In this document: in pieces, positions 55,827 through 64,000 of the stretch
How the letters are laid out: each line of letters opens with the position of its first letter
Position numbering within the stretch: position 1 is the stretch's first letter
Assembly (NCBI GenBank): GCA_947499735.1
Contig: CANMPP010000005.1
Span: 62,001-126,000, forward strand
Length of the DNA stretch: 64,000 nucleotides
Direction: 5' to 3'
DNA from: an uncultured Pelagimonas sp.
Lineage (GTDB): Bacteria > Pseudomonadota > Alphaproteobacteria > Rhodobacterales > Rhodobacteraceae
The notes under the pieces: model-generated
Database searches by the model: none
What the model was told of the DNA's origin: nothing
The model's input: the letters and a program-made list of their open reading frames with translations, nothing else
Program-made: the position numbers and the translations under genes

Positions 55827-56699
55827 ATGGCGGTCTATAATCTTGGCTCAATCAACGCAGATCTGGTTTATCGCGTTCCACATTTGCCAAAACCCGGCGA
55901 AACCTTGGCGGCAAACGACCATAGCCGCGGCTTGGGCGGAAAAGGTGCCAATATGTCTGTGGCCTTGGCAAGGGCAGGATCTGAGACGCACCACATCGGT
56001 GCTATCGGTTCGGATGGCGCGTGGATGCTGGATAGAATGGCGGCATACGGCGTTGAAACCAAATATGTCGCAAAATCTGAAATAGCGTCGGGGCATGCGG
56101 TCATTTCTGTAGATGACGCAGGCGAAAATTCCATTTTGTTATTTCCTGGCGCAAATCAACAGATTGAAGACACCGCAATATCCCGGGCTTTGGATTGTGC
56201 GAAAGCAGAAGATATCCTAATTTTTCAAAATGAAACCAATGGATTGGATCAGGCTGCATGTCTTGGAAAATCTAAAGGTATGCGCATTGCTTATGCTGCT
56301 GCACCTTTTGATGCCAAGTCGGTCGAAAAATTGCTTCCTTTGATTGATCTTTTGTTTCTAAACGAAGTTGAAGCAGCTCAATTACAAGATGCAACAGGGT
56401 TGGCACCTGAAAACTTACCTGTTTCTGATGTGGTTGTGACATTGGGTGCAAAAGGGGCGCGTTGGTATGACACATATGCAAATACCCAAACGAACATCCC
56501 CGCGATATCCGTTACGCCAGTGGATACTACTGGCGCTGGGGATACGTTTACAGGGTATGTTGTTGCGGGCCTAGATCAGGGTATGGCGATGGGCGATGCA
56601 CTGGCATTGGCAGCCCGTGCCGGGGCGCTGATGGTGACCCGCCACGGCACCGCAGACGTTATTCCAACACGGGAGGAAGTTCGCGATTTTGCGCCTTAA
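55827..56699 (+). CDS. PfkB-family sugar kinase (ribokinase-like)
   Basis: A 290-residue carbohydrate kinase. It has the N-terminal GLGGKGANMSVALARAG motif and the C-terminal VDTTGAGDTFTGYVVAG motif with the catalytic Asp. The pattern is closest to ribokinase, but the substrate cannot be decided. The stop shares a TTAA with the stop of convergent msrA. Confidence 0.9.
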   Translation: MAVYNLGSINADLVYRVPHLPKPGETLAANDHSRGLGGKGANMSVALARAGSETHHIGAIGSDGAWMLDRMAAYGVETKYVAKSEIASGHAVISVDDAGENSILLFPGANQQIEDTAISRALDCAKAEDILIFQNETNGLDQAACLGKSKGMRIAYAAAPFDAKSVEKLLPLIDLLFLNEVEAAQLQDATGLAPENLPVSDVVVTLGAKGARWYDTYANTQTNIPAISVTPVDTTGAGDTFTGYVVAGLDQGMAMGDALALAARAGALMVTRHGTADVIPTREEVRDFAP

Positions 56700-57328
56700 C
56701 TGCCGACCTTATGCGCCTGCGGTCCCCACAGCGCATCGACACGATCATCCCGTCCGCAGGCAGAACGATAGCGTTTATATGCGTTTTTCTTGGCCAATGG
56801 ACCGAACCGGGTGATAACCAGCTTGTCGCTTTTATAGTAATCCTGATGGTAGCTATCTGCCGCATAGAATGTGCTGGCGGGTATGATTGGTGTCACAATG
56901 GCACGGCCAAGATCACGTTCGGCTTGGGCCTTTGCGCTTTCCGCGGCCGTTTGTTGTTCATCTGAATGCACAAAAATGGCGGATCGGTAACTGTCGCCGC
57001 GATCACAAAATTGCCCATCTGCATCCGTTGGATCAATTGAGTGGAAGAAAAAGGAATAGAGTTCCGTGAGTGATAATTTCGCGGGATCATATGTAATGCG
57101 TACCGCTTCATAATGGCCGGTGCCGCCAGCGGTGACTTGTTTATATGTCGGGTTTTCTGCGGTACCCCCGGTGAAGCCGGATGTTGCTTCACTAACCCCA
57201 TCCAGTTTTTCGTAGTCAGCTTCAATGCACCAAAAACAACCGCCAGCGACAGTGATTTCAGCCGCCTGCAAAGGGGCATGCGCCAATATGGCGATGGGTA
57301 GTGCCAGATATGAATACAAACTGCGCAT
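56696..57328 (-). CDS. msrA: Exported peptide-methionine sulfoxide reductase MsrA
   Basis: A 210-residue MsrA that reduces methionine-S-sulfoxide in proteins. The active-site motif GGCFWCIEADYEK is near residue 29, preceded by a signal peptide (LYSYLALPIAILAHAPLQA), so it acts in the periplasm. No MsrB domain is fused. ATG 57328 has GAGGAG seven bases upstream; a longer open frame is less likely. Confidence 0.9.
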   Translation of the reverse strand: MRSLYSYLALPIAILAHAPLQAAEITVAGGCFWCIEADYEKLDGVSEATSGFTGGTAENPTYKQVTAGGTGHYEAVRITYDPAKLSLTELYSFFFHSIDPTDADGQFCDRGDSYRSAIFVHSDEQQTAAESAKAQAERDLGRAIVTPIIPASTFYAADSYHQDYYKSDKLVITRFGPLAKKNAYKRYRSACGRDDRVDALWGPQAHKVGS

Positions 57329-57415
57329 GGGGTATCTCCTCTTTAAACGTAAGGGAGACATAAAATTTGTGCTTACAAACAGACAAGCCACGTTGCCGTG
57401 AGGCACAAAATGGTG

Positions 57416-57440
57416 AAGGCGCGTGGGTAAGACGCGCCTT
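57416..57440 (-). terminator. Hairpin after argG
   Basis: Arms AAGGCGCGT and ACGCGCCTT around a seven-base loop, beginning 11 bases past the argG stop. The following run on the minus strand (CACCATTTT) is poor in T, so termination may be weak. Confidence 0.5.
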
Positions 57441-57450
57441 CGAACCAAAC

Positions 57451-58680
57451 TTACTTTTTGACGCGCGCGTCGCGGGCGGCCAGCAATTTCAAACGCAATG
57501 CGTTTAGCTGGATAAAGCCGGCTGCGTCTTTTTGATCATATGCGCCTGCATCGTCTTCAAAGGTAACATGGGCCTCTGAATACAATGAATAATCAGACCA
57601 ACGGCCAACTGTGCGTGCAGACCCTTTGTACAGCATCAATTTAACCGTACCGGTGACGCATTCTTGGCTTTTATCGATCGCTGCTTGCAGCATTTCGCGC
57701 TCTGGCGAGAACCAGAACCCGTTATAGATCAGTTCCGCATAGCGTGGCATCAGGCTGTCTTTCAAATGGCCTGCACCGCTGTCCAAAGTGATCTGTTCGA
57801 TGCCGCGATGCGCCTCAAGCAGGATTTCACCGCCGGGCGTTTCATAGATGCCGCGGGATTTCATGCCGACAAAGCGGTTTTCGACGAAATCCAAACGACC
57901 AATACCATGCTTTTTGCCATAGGCGTTCAGCTCGGTCAGGATCGTGGCTGGCGACATGGCTGTTCCGTTGATGGAAACAGCATCCCCTTTTTCGAAACCA
58001 ATCTCGATATATTCAGGTTCGTCCGGTGCGGATGTCACTGGGTCATCTGTACGCTGATAGACATAGTCTGGCGCGCTGATGGCTGGATCTTCTAGAACGC
58101 GACCCTCGGATGAGGTGTGCAGCAGGTTGGCATCAACAGAAAACGGTGCTTCGCCACGTTTGTCTTTGGCGATTGGGATCTGGTGCTTTTCAGCAAAGTC
58201 CAACAGCGCAGTCCGCGACCCAAGGTTCCATTCCCGCCAAGGTGCGATCACCTTGATCGACGGGTCCAAGGCGTAAGCAGCCAGTTCGAAACGCACCTGA
58301 TCGTTGCCTTTGCCGGTCGCACCATGCGCGACGGCATCAGCACCCGTTTCATGGGCGATTTCAACCAGACGTTTGGAAATCAGCGGGCGGGCAATGGATG
58401 TGCCCAGCAGATATAGGCCTTCATAAACCGCATTTGCGCGGAACATCGGGAAAACGAAGTCTCGGACAAACTCTTCTCGCACGTCTTCGATATAGATGCT
58501 TTTGGGGTCGATCCCTAGCATCTCGGCTTTGGCGCGGGCTGGTTCCAGTTCTTCGCCCTGTCCAAGATCGGCGGTGAAGGTGACAACTTCACAGCCATAT
58601 TCGGTCTGCAGCCATTTCAGGATGATCGAAGTATCGAGGCCCCCGGAATAGGCCAGCACGACTTTTTTCGGCGCTGTCAT
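57451..58680 (-). CDS. argG: Argininosuccinate synthase
   Basis: A 409-residue ATP-dependent ligase joining citrulline and aspartate in arginine synthesis. The PP-loop motif [13 protein letters not shown] is near residue 9, and [14 protein letters not shown] is in the substrate region. It is full length and monocistronic. Confidence 0.97.
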   Translation of the reverse strand: MTAPKKVVLAYSGGLDTSIILKWLQTEYGCEVVTFTADLGQGEELEPARAKAEMLGIDPKSIYIEDVREEFVRDFVFPMFRANAVYEGLYLLGTSIARPLISKRLVEIAHETGADAVAHGATGKGNDQVRFELAAYALDPSIKVIAPWREWNLGSRTALLDFAEKHQIPIAKDKRGEAPFSVDANLLHTSSEGRVLEDPAISAPDYVYQRTDDPVTSAPDEPEYIEIGFEKGDAVSINGTAMSPATILTELNAYGKKHGIGRLDFVENRFVGMKSRGIYETPGGEILLEAHRGIEQITLDSGAGHLKDSLMPRYAELIYNGFWFSPEREMLQAAIDKSQECVTGTVKLMLYKGSARTVGRWSDYSLYSEAHVTFEDDAGAYDQKDAAGFIQLNALRLKLLAARDARVKK

Positions 58681-58868
58681 CGGTTTTGTCCTTTAGATTA
58701 TGTGCATCGGCGGGTTAGCTCCTTTTGCGCAAAGGGGCAAGCGTTGCGGGCGAATGTTATCGCCCTCGTTCACAAAAGGATGCAATTCATAACCGTTGCG
58801 CGTCTGGTTCCGTGTTCGTGAACATGATAGGCGACAGGGAAACTAAAGATATCGACGAGGTTGCTGCC

Positions 58869-59615
58869 ATGAAGGGTTTTACAATTTACATGCATGCTGT
58901 GCGCATGGTGCTGGGCAACTGGCAGCAAGCCTTGCGGTTTGCGGCATTACCTATGGCCATTGGCATTATTGCAGCTCTGTTTTTGGACACGACTGCTATT
59001 TTCGCGTCGCCCTCGCCCGAGCAAATGTTAGAGCAAGCAAACTCACCGGGCTTTTTTGCCCGCCAATTGGTGTTTGTATTTCTTCTTGTGTTCCTTAGCC
59101 TTTGGGTGACCGTCAATTGGCACCGTTACGTCTTGATGGAAGAATACCCAAATTCTTGGCTCCCAGAATTCAGAACCGCGCAAGTACTGTCCTATTTTGG
59201 TAAATGTATTCAGATGGCGCTGCTCGCCTTTGCTTGCATGTTACCTGTTATGTTGTTGATCGGCGTGTTGGGTGGCGGTTTATCTGTGTTTCTGATGTTT
59301 GGCGCCGTATTGCTTATGTCAGTTGGCATGTATCGCGTGATTTCCGTTTTGCCTGCGGCAGCGATTGGCAAACCCCTGACTTTTCACGAGGCCTGGATTT
59401 CGACGAAAGACGCTAATCTGGACATTATCGCCATTCTTTTCATTTCCTTCGTTGTGCAATTGATTATACAGGCCATCGCCAGCCTCATTGGCCTTGCGAT
59501 ACCTTTGTTGGGTGTTGTGATCGGTCTGATTGCCAGCGCAGTATTGGCTTTGATTGGCGTTAGCGTTCTGACGACATTCTTCGGCCACTATGTGGAAGGG
59601 CGGGATCTGGATTGA
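58869..59615 (+). CDS. Membrane protein of unknown function
   Basis: A 248-residue protein with about six hydrophobic segments, including pairs at 20-45, 70-90 and 120-170, and two at the C-terminus. I do not recognise the family; it resembles the YIP1/DUF4013-like multi-helix proteins common in Rhodobacterales. ATG 58869 starts just before the first helix with GAGG upstream. It may be cotranscribed with ilvA, 46 bases on. Confidence 0.75.
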   Translation: MKGFTIYMHAVRMVLGNWQQALRFAALPMAIGIIAALFLDTTAIFASPSPEQMLEQANSPGFFARQLVFVFLLVFLSLWVTVNWHRYVLMEEYPNSWLPEFRTAQVLSYFGKCIQMALLAFACMLPVMLLIGVLGGGLSVFLMFGAVLLMSVGMYRVISVLPAAAIGKPLTFHEAWISTKDANLDIIAILFISFVVQLIIQAIASLIGLAIPLLGVVIGLIASAVLALIGVSVLTTFFGHYVEGRDLD

Positions 59616-59661
59616 TCCTGCGACCGCTCTCTAGGGGCATCGCAATAAAAGGCAGGCGGAT

Positions 59662-60888
59662 ATGACAAATTTTAGACACATGGCTCAGGCGGCAGAGGTG
59701 GCTTTGCGGGATGTGTTTGCTGAAACACCACTGCAGTTGAACCAGCATTTGTCTGAAAAGTTTGGGACACGGGTCTGGTTAAAGCGTGAAGATCTTAGCC
59801 CGGTACGCAGTTACAAATTGCGCGGGGCCTATAATGCTATGCGCAAATGTAAGGACACCAATCTTTATGTCGCGGCCAGTGCGGGAAATCACGCGCAAGG
59901 TGTTGCCTATATGTGTAAACATCTAGGCAAAAAGGGCGTGATTTTCATGCCTGTGACCACCCCGGACCAAAAGATCCAAAAGACCAGAATGTTTGGTGGA
60001 GAATTCATCGAAATTCGTCTTGTCGGCGATTATTTTGATGCCTGCCTCGAGGCGGCGCAGTCCTATTGCACAGAAGAAAACGGAACATTTCTGTCCCCCT
60101 TTGACGACAATGATGTGATTGAGGGCCAGTCAACGGTTGGCGTTGAAATCGAACGTCAGTTGGGCAAAGTGCCTGACCATCTTATCGTGCCAGTCGGTGG
60201 GGGTGGCTTATCCTCTGGCATGGTCCAGTATTTTGGGGCAACATGTCAGTATACATTTGTAGAACCCTTCGGTGGGGCCTGTTTGCATGCTGCTATACAG
60301 GCCGGGAAACCGGTTTCCTTGCCATCCGTTAATACCTTTGCCGATGGGGCTGCTGTGGCCCGGATTGGCGAAAGGCCGTTTTCGCACCTCAAAGGTATTG
60401 GTTTGGCAAATGTTTTGAAGATCAACGAGGATCGTCTGTGTACGACAATGTTGGAAATGTTGAATGTCGAGGGGATCGTTTTGGAACCTGCAGGCGCATT
60501 GTCTGTTGATGCATTAGGCGATCTGGGCGGGGCCATTCAGGGGCGTGATGTTGTCTGCGTCACCTCTGGAGGAAATTTTGATTTCGAACGCCTGCCCGAG
60601 GTCAAAGAACGTGCGCAAAAATATGCAGGGATCAAAAAATACCTTATCCTCCGCATGCCGCAACGGCCCGGAGCGTTGAAAGATTTTCTTGGGTTGTTGG
60701 GACCGAATGATGACATTGCTCGATTTGAATATCTTAAAAAATCGGCGCGAAATTTTGGATCTGTTTTGATCGGAATCGAAACGACAAATCCTGAAAACTT
60801 TGATCGTTTGTTTGTTTTGCTAGGGGAAAATGGATTTACCTTTTCCGATATCACCGATGACGACACGGTGTCTCAGTTCGTGATTTAG
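59662..60888 (+). CDS. ilvA: Threonine dehydratase
   Basis: A 408-residue PLP enzyme that makes 2-oxobutanoate for isoleucine synthesis. The PLP lysine is in VRSYKLRGAYNAM near residue 53, the glycine-rich loop is VGGGGLSSGM, and a single C-terminal ACT-like regulatory domain starts about residue 330. The single domain marks the shorter biosynthetic form. Confidence 0.94.
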   Translation: MTNFRHMAQAAEVALRDVFAETPLQLNQHLSEKFGTRVWLKREDLSPVRSYKLRGAYNAMRKCKDTNLYVAASAGNHAQGVAYMCKHLGKKGVIFMPVTTPDQKIQKTRMFGGEFIEIRLVGDYFDACLEAAQSYCTEENGTFLSPFDDNDVIEGQSTVGVEIERQLGKVPDHLIVPVGGGGLSSGMVQYFGATCQYTFVEPFGGACLHAAIQAGKPVSLPSVNTFADGAAVARIGERPFSHLKGIGLANVLKINEDRLCTTMLEMLNVEGIVLEPAGALSVDALGDLGGAIQGRDVVCVTSGGNFDFERLPEVKERAQKYAGIKKYLILRMPQRPGALKDFLGLLGPNDDIARFEYLKKSARNFGSVLIGIETTNPENFDRLFVLLGENGFTFSDITDDDTVSQFVI

Positions 60889-60906
60889 GGCGAATCTACC
60901 GGTCCC

Positions 60907-61242
60907 TTAAGCTGCCAGTTTTTGGGGCAATTCGGTTAGAAATTCGGTTTTAGATGCGGCATACATCAGGCTGACTTGACCCAGTGTAACAGCCTGCAAA
61001 TCCCCCTTTGCCGCCGCCAATTCACCAGCCTGACAAATTTGGGACAAATCGCGAAAGCCCAGATTGAGCGCCGCACCTTTGAGAAAGTGCATTTGTTCCT
61101 CTCTCAAGGCAGGTGTGTCTGGCGTGTTGCGCATGTCTTTTATGGCATGCTCGACCTCAGTCAGAAACAAATCCACCACCTCTTGGAAGTCTTCCAAGCC
61201 AATTTCATCGCGCAATTCTAGCACCCGTGCCCAATCAATCAT
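60907..61242 (-). CDS. Orphan Hpt-domain protein
   Basis: A 111-residue single-domain histidine phosphotransfer protein. The phosphorylatable His52 is in MHFLKGAALNLGF. A Hpt moves phosphate between a hybrid kinase and a receiver. AGGAGG is seven bases before the ATG at 61242. It is divergent from a receiver-SpoIIE gene and no histidine kinase is nearby, so it probably serves that phosphatase or a distant kinase. Confidence 0.88.
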   Translation of the reverse strand: MIDWARVLELRDEIGLEDFQEVVDLFLTEVEHAIKDMRNTPDTPALREEQMHFLKGAALNLGFRDLSQICQAGELAAAKGDLQAVTLGQVSLMYAASKTEFLTELPQKLAA

Positions 61243-61397
61243 GATGGATCCTCCTGAGGGCGAAGCTGCCATGTAGGACTAAAGAAGCTATTGATCAGAA
61301 GATATTTTTTATGTCGAAAGCTAATAGAATTTTAACATTGAAGCCCTGTTAGGAAATCTGTGGAATGACATATAGCTCGTGAGCATCATCCAAAGGA

Positions 61398-62681
61398 ATG
61401 GCCTTGCCAAACCCGATTGAACATATGTCAGAGCCGCACAAACCATTGGGCGCGACGCCCAAGGTTTTGGTTGTAGATGATAGTCGTCTGCAACTGCGCA
61501 TTCTGTCTTCTATGTTGACCAAATGGGGATTCGAGGTGCTGGAAGCCGAAAGCGCAGAAGATGCGTTGGCTATTTGTCATGAAACATTACCGGATCTCGT
61601 GATTTCAGATTGGATGATGCCGGGAATGACGGGGTTGGATTTGTGTCGTGCGTTCCGTGATATCCCAAAGAGCGGATATGGCTATTTTATCTTGCTGACA
61701 TCCAAGGGTGAAAAAGGTGACATCACGCAGGGTTTGGATGCGGGTGCCGATGATTTTCTAACCAAACCGGTTAATTCAGGCGAGCTGCGTTCGCGATTGA
61801 ATGCCGGGATGCGCATTATCTCTATGGAGCGCGAGCTATCAGAGCAGCATCGACTGGTCACCGAAACCTTGACCGAACTGCGCCAAATCCATGATGGAAT
61901 CGAAAATGACCTCAAACAGGCGCGCCGGATTCAACAATCCTTGGTACCTGAACGGTCCCAATGTTTTGGGACATCGCGTGTCAGTCTGCTGTTAAAACCA
62001 TTGGGCCATGTCGGTGGCGATCTGGTTGGAATGTTTTCGCCACGCGGCGATATGTTGGGGCTGTATTGTATCGATGTCTCGGGTCACGGAATTACATCTG
62101 CAATGGTGACCGCCCGGGTTGCGGGGTATCTTTCCAGCAAGTTTCCAGAACAAAATGTGGCTTTGGAAAAGCGCAGCGATGGATATTTTGCAATGCGAGG
62201 CCCTGACGAAACGGCCGAGTTATTGAACCACCGACTATGTGCAGATCCTGGCGCAGATGAATATCTGACTTTGGCCTATTGTGCGGTTGATTTGCAAAGA
62301 GGATTTGTCAAATTTGTTCAGGCCGGACACCCGCCGCCTTTGCTAATACGTGCAAATGGAGAGCATGAATTTGTTGGTGTGGGTGGTTTACCAATTGGGC
62401 TGATCGATGATGCGCGTTATGAAAGCACGCATGTAAAGCTGGAAAAAGGGGATCGCCTTTTGCTTTATTCTGACGGCTTTACAGAGGCGGTTGGAACAGA
62501 TGGGACCATGCTGGACGAAGACGGGTTCTCAAAACTGGTTGCCTCAGTTCCGAGTGACGTAAATGGCGAAGAGTTTTTGCAGGACCTGTTCTGGAAACTT
62601 GCCAGCAGGTCAGAACAAGATGATGGTCTGTCTGATGATGTTTCAGCCGTATTGTTTGAATACGACTGTGTCGACACCTAA
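61398..62681 (+). CDS. Response regulator with SpoIIE/RsbU-type phosphatase output
   Basis: A 427-residue protein. The receiver domain spans about 22-140 with phosphoacceptor Asp71 (ISDWMMPGMTG) and Lys123 (FLTKPVN). A coiled-coil linker leads to a PP2C-type SpoIIE phosphatase from about 185, with GGDLVGMF and DVSGHGITSAMV, which holds metal-binding Asp. Such proteins dephosphorylate anti-anti-sigma factors. It resembles RbaY of Rhodobacter capsulatus in layout, which is inference. The ATG at 61398 is very close to AAAGG; an ATG at 61425 is also possible. Confidence 0.9.
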   Translation: MALPNPIEHMSEPHKPLGATPKVLVVDDSRLQLRILSSMLTKWGFEVLEAESAEDALAICHETLPDLVISDWMMPGMTGLDLCRAFRDIPKSGYGYFILLTSKGEKGDITQGLDAGADDFLTKPVNSGELRSRLNAGMRIISMERELSEQHRLVTETLTELRQIHDGIENDLKQARRIQQSLVPERSQCFGTSRVSLLLKPLGHVGGDLVGMFSPRGDMLGLYCIDVSGHGITSAMVTARVAGYLSSKFPEQNVALEKRSDGYFAMRGPDETAELLNHRLCADPGADEYLTLAYCAVDLQRGFVKFVQAGHPPPLLIRANGEHEFVGVGGLPIGLIDDARYESTHVKLEKGDRLLLYSDGFTEAVGTDGTMLDEDGFSKLVASVPSDVNGEEFLQDLFWKLASRSEQDDGLSDDVSAVLFEYDCVDT

Positions 62682-62697
62682 ATCTTCCAGCCGTGTC

Positions 62698-63153
62698 TTA
62701 TCCAATGTGCTCAGAAAGTCGTGTTAGGATTTTACGGTCCTGAAACACCATCGCACTGATTTCTGATGCGGCATCATATCCTGACATCCAAATCGCGGTA
62801 TGCCCGGGTTCTGTTGGGTCACCCAGTTTGGAAACAGGACGCGCGTAATAAATGTGACAGACTTTTTCAGCATAGAAATGATAGTCCGGCATATAGACAT
62901 AGCGACGGAAGCTGCCCAGTTTCACAGGTTTGGAAATCGTCCAACCCGTTTCCTCGATCACCTCGCGCTGTAGCGCAGGGATTGGGTTTTCGCCGGGATC
63001 GATTCCTCCACCGGGCAATTGCAGTTCATCGATCTCGGATGTCTTTTGATGCGTCAGCAAAAATGACCCGCTACGATGCAAAACAACATAAGCTCCGGGG
63101 CGAAATTTGTATTTTTCGCTTGTTTTTGGCGCTTCGCCGTATTGTGGGATCAT
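62698..63153 (-). CDS. Nudix hydrolase
   Basis: A 151-residue Nudix pyrophosphohydrolase. The Nudix box runs GGGIDPGENPIPALQREVIE followed by ETGW, near residues 49-72. The substrate is unknown. It is divergent from hslO and converges with the phosphatase gene. Confidence 0.9.
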   Translation of the reverse strand: MIPQYGEAPKTSEKYKFRPGAYVVLHRSGSFLLTHQKTSEIDELQLPGGGIDPGENPIPALQREVIEETGWTISKPVKLGSFRRYVYMPDYHFYAEKVCHIYYARPVSKLGDPTEPGHTAIWMSGYDAASEISAMVFQDRKILTRLSEHIG

Positions 63154-63227
63154 AACGCCTCTTGGTCTTCGCCGGTAAGATATCTATATGGCTTCGATAG
63201 CCTATGATGGGCGAGAAAGGAAACCCC

Positions 63228-64000
63228 ATGAAGACGGATAGCACACTGAACAAACTTGCTTGGGATGATACTGTTCTGCCATTCCAGTTAGACGCATCGG
63301 ATATGCGTGGGCGCGTTGCGCGTTTGGATGGGGTCTTGTCGGGAATTTTGAAGCAACACAATTACCCTGCGCCGGTTGAAGCATTGGTTGCGGAAATGGC
63401 GTTGCTGACCGCATTGATCGGGCAAACGGTTGAGCTGAAATGGAAATTGTCCCTTCAGGTCCAAACCGACGGTCCTGTACGGATGATTGCCACGGATTAT
63501 TACGGTCCAGAGAAAGAAGGCGAACCAGCCCGAATTCGCGCTTATGCCAGCTTTGACCCGGACCGTGTCACAGATGATGATCCGTTTGCACAATTGGGCA
63601 AAGGGTATTTTGCTGTACTTGTGGATCAGGGCGATGGCAGCAAACCATATCAGGGCATCACTGGTCTGGATGGCAAATCGCTTGCCAATTGTGCTGAAAC
63701 ATATTTCGCGCAATCCGAACAACTGCCGACACGCTTTTCGCTGCGCTTTGGTCTTAGCTCTGAACCAGGTGTTTCGGAACATTGGCGTGCTGGCGGCATT
63801 ATGTTGCAACATATGCCAAAGGCGTCGCTGTTTGCGACAGGCGAACGTTCTGTGGAAACAGGTGAGTTGTTAAAGGCGCAGGATCTGGTGTCTGGGGATC
63901 TAGAGGAAGACTGGAACCGGGTGAATATGCATCTGGACACTGTCGAGGATCTAGAATTGATCGGTCCATCCCTGCCGCCAACGGATTTGTTGGTGCGCTT
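63228..64000 (+). CDS. hslO: Redox-regulated chaperone Hsp33 (3' end outside window)
   Basis: The first 257 residues of Hsp33. The N-terminal chaperone domain is intact with the region LPFQLDASDMRGRVARLD and GPVRMIATDYYG. The zinc-binding CxC and CxxC motifs of the redox switch, expected near the C-terminus, lie outside the window. AAAGGA precedes the ATG at 63228. Confidence 0.92.
   Translation, partial: MKTDSTLNKLAWDDTVLPFQLDASDMRGRVARLDGVLSGILKQHNYPAPVEALVAEMALLTALIGQTVELKWKLSLQVQTDGPVRMIATDYYGPEKEGEPARIRAYASFDPDRVTDDDPFAQLGKGYFAVLVDQGDGSKPYQGITGLDGKSLANCAETYFAQSEQLPTRFSLRFGLSSEPGVSEHWRAGGIMLQHMPKASLFATGERSVETGELLKAQDLVSGDLEEDWNRVNMHLDTVEDLELIGPSLPPTDLLVR

Noticed and set aside
1-64000. 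tRNA, rRNA, riboswitch, CRISPR array, insertion sequence or prophage
   Set aside because: No sequence with these signatures was recognised. Small RNAs and distant tRNA-like folds could be missed without a dedicated search such as tRNAscan-SE or Infernal.

Overview
This 64 kb window looks like a chromosomal segment of an alphaproteobacterium of the order Rhodobacterales (Roseobacter-type). The evidence is gene content and order: a maf-aroE-coaE-dnaQ-secB block facing a rho-mnmE-mnmG-rsmG-parA-parB block, a Roseobacter-like flagellar cluster, and a MoxR/DUF58/DUF4159 operon. The genus cannot be fixed from the sequence alone. No rRNA, tRNA, CRISPR array, insertion sequence or prophage was seen; gene density is high and almost everything is ordinary chromosomal core with a few accessory stretches.

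Layout. 1-2.6 kb: the 3' part of an FtsX-like ABC permease and an inositol-monophosphatase-family enzyme, closed by a strong terminator. 2.7-9.4 kb (minus strand): a four-gene translationally coupled operon, MoxR ATPase, DUF58 protein, BatA/DUF4159 membrane protein and a second large membrane protein. 9.4-13.3 kb: DUF1285 protein, Tat-exported multicopper oxidase, Crp/Fnr regulator, DUF2892 protein and a split YeeE/YedE sulfur transporter, with two inverted repeats in the promoter region. 13.3-18.3 kb (minus): hisC, a prephenate dehydrogenase and an extensin-like protein, then pncA and pncB for NAD salvage. 18.4-20.7 kb: an Hsp70-family protein and TrhO. 20.7-33.8 kb (minus): eleven flagellar genes (motB, flgE, flgK, flgL, flgI, motA, an unrecognised large exported protein, flhA, fliR, flhB and a small coiled-coil protein), much of it strikingly AT-rich. 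33.8-37.4 kb: sugar transferase, cytochrome c, Smr protein, MltA and a Tim44-like protein. 37.5-41.3 kb: fxsA, secB, then dnaQ, coaE, aroE and maf.

41.3-41.9 kb is the only long gap. It is AT-rich, holds a cluster of DnaA boxes and lies between two diverging conserved blocks, so it is a strong candidate for the chromosomal replication origin. 41.9-48.7 kb runs rho, mnmE, mnmG, rsmG, parA, parB, with three perfect parS palindromes embedded in coding sequence (one at the start of mnmG, two in rsmG). Origin, centromere sites and the ParAB segregation machinery therefore sit together within about 7 kb.

48.7-64 kb: hemW, rdgB, rph (minus), hrcA and grpE (plus, with a terminator), mutS, a PfkB sugar kinase, exported MsrA, argG, a membrane protein, ilvA, an orphan Hpt protein divergent from a receiver-SpoIIE phosphatase, a Nudix hydrolase and the 5' part of hslO. 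The most interesting items are the oriC/parS organisation, the AT-rich flagellar stretch with its unknown MotA-linked exported protein, the inverted repeats before the sulfur transporter genes, and the Hpt/phosphatase pair.
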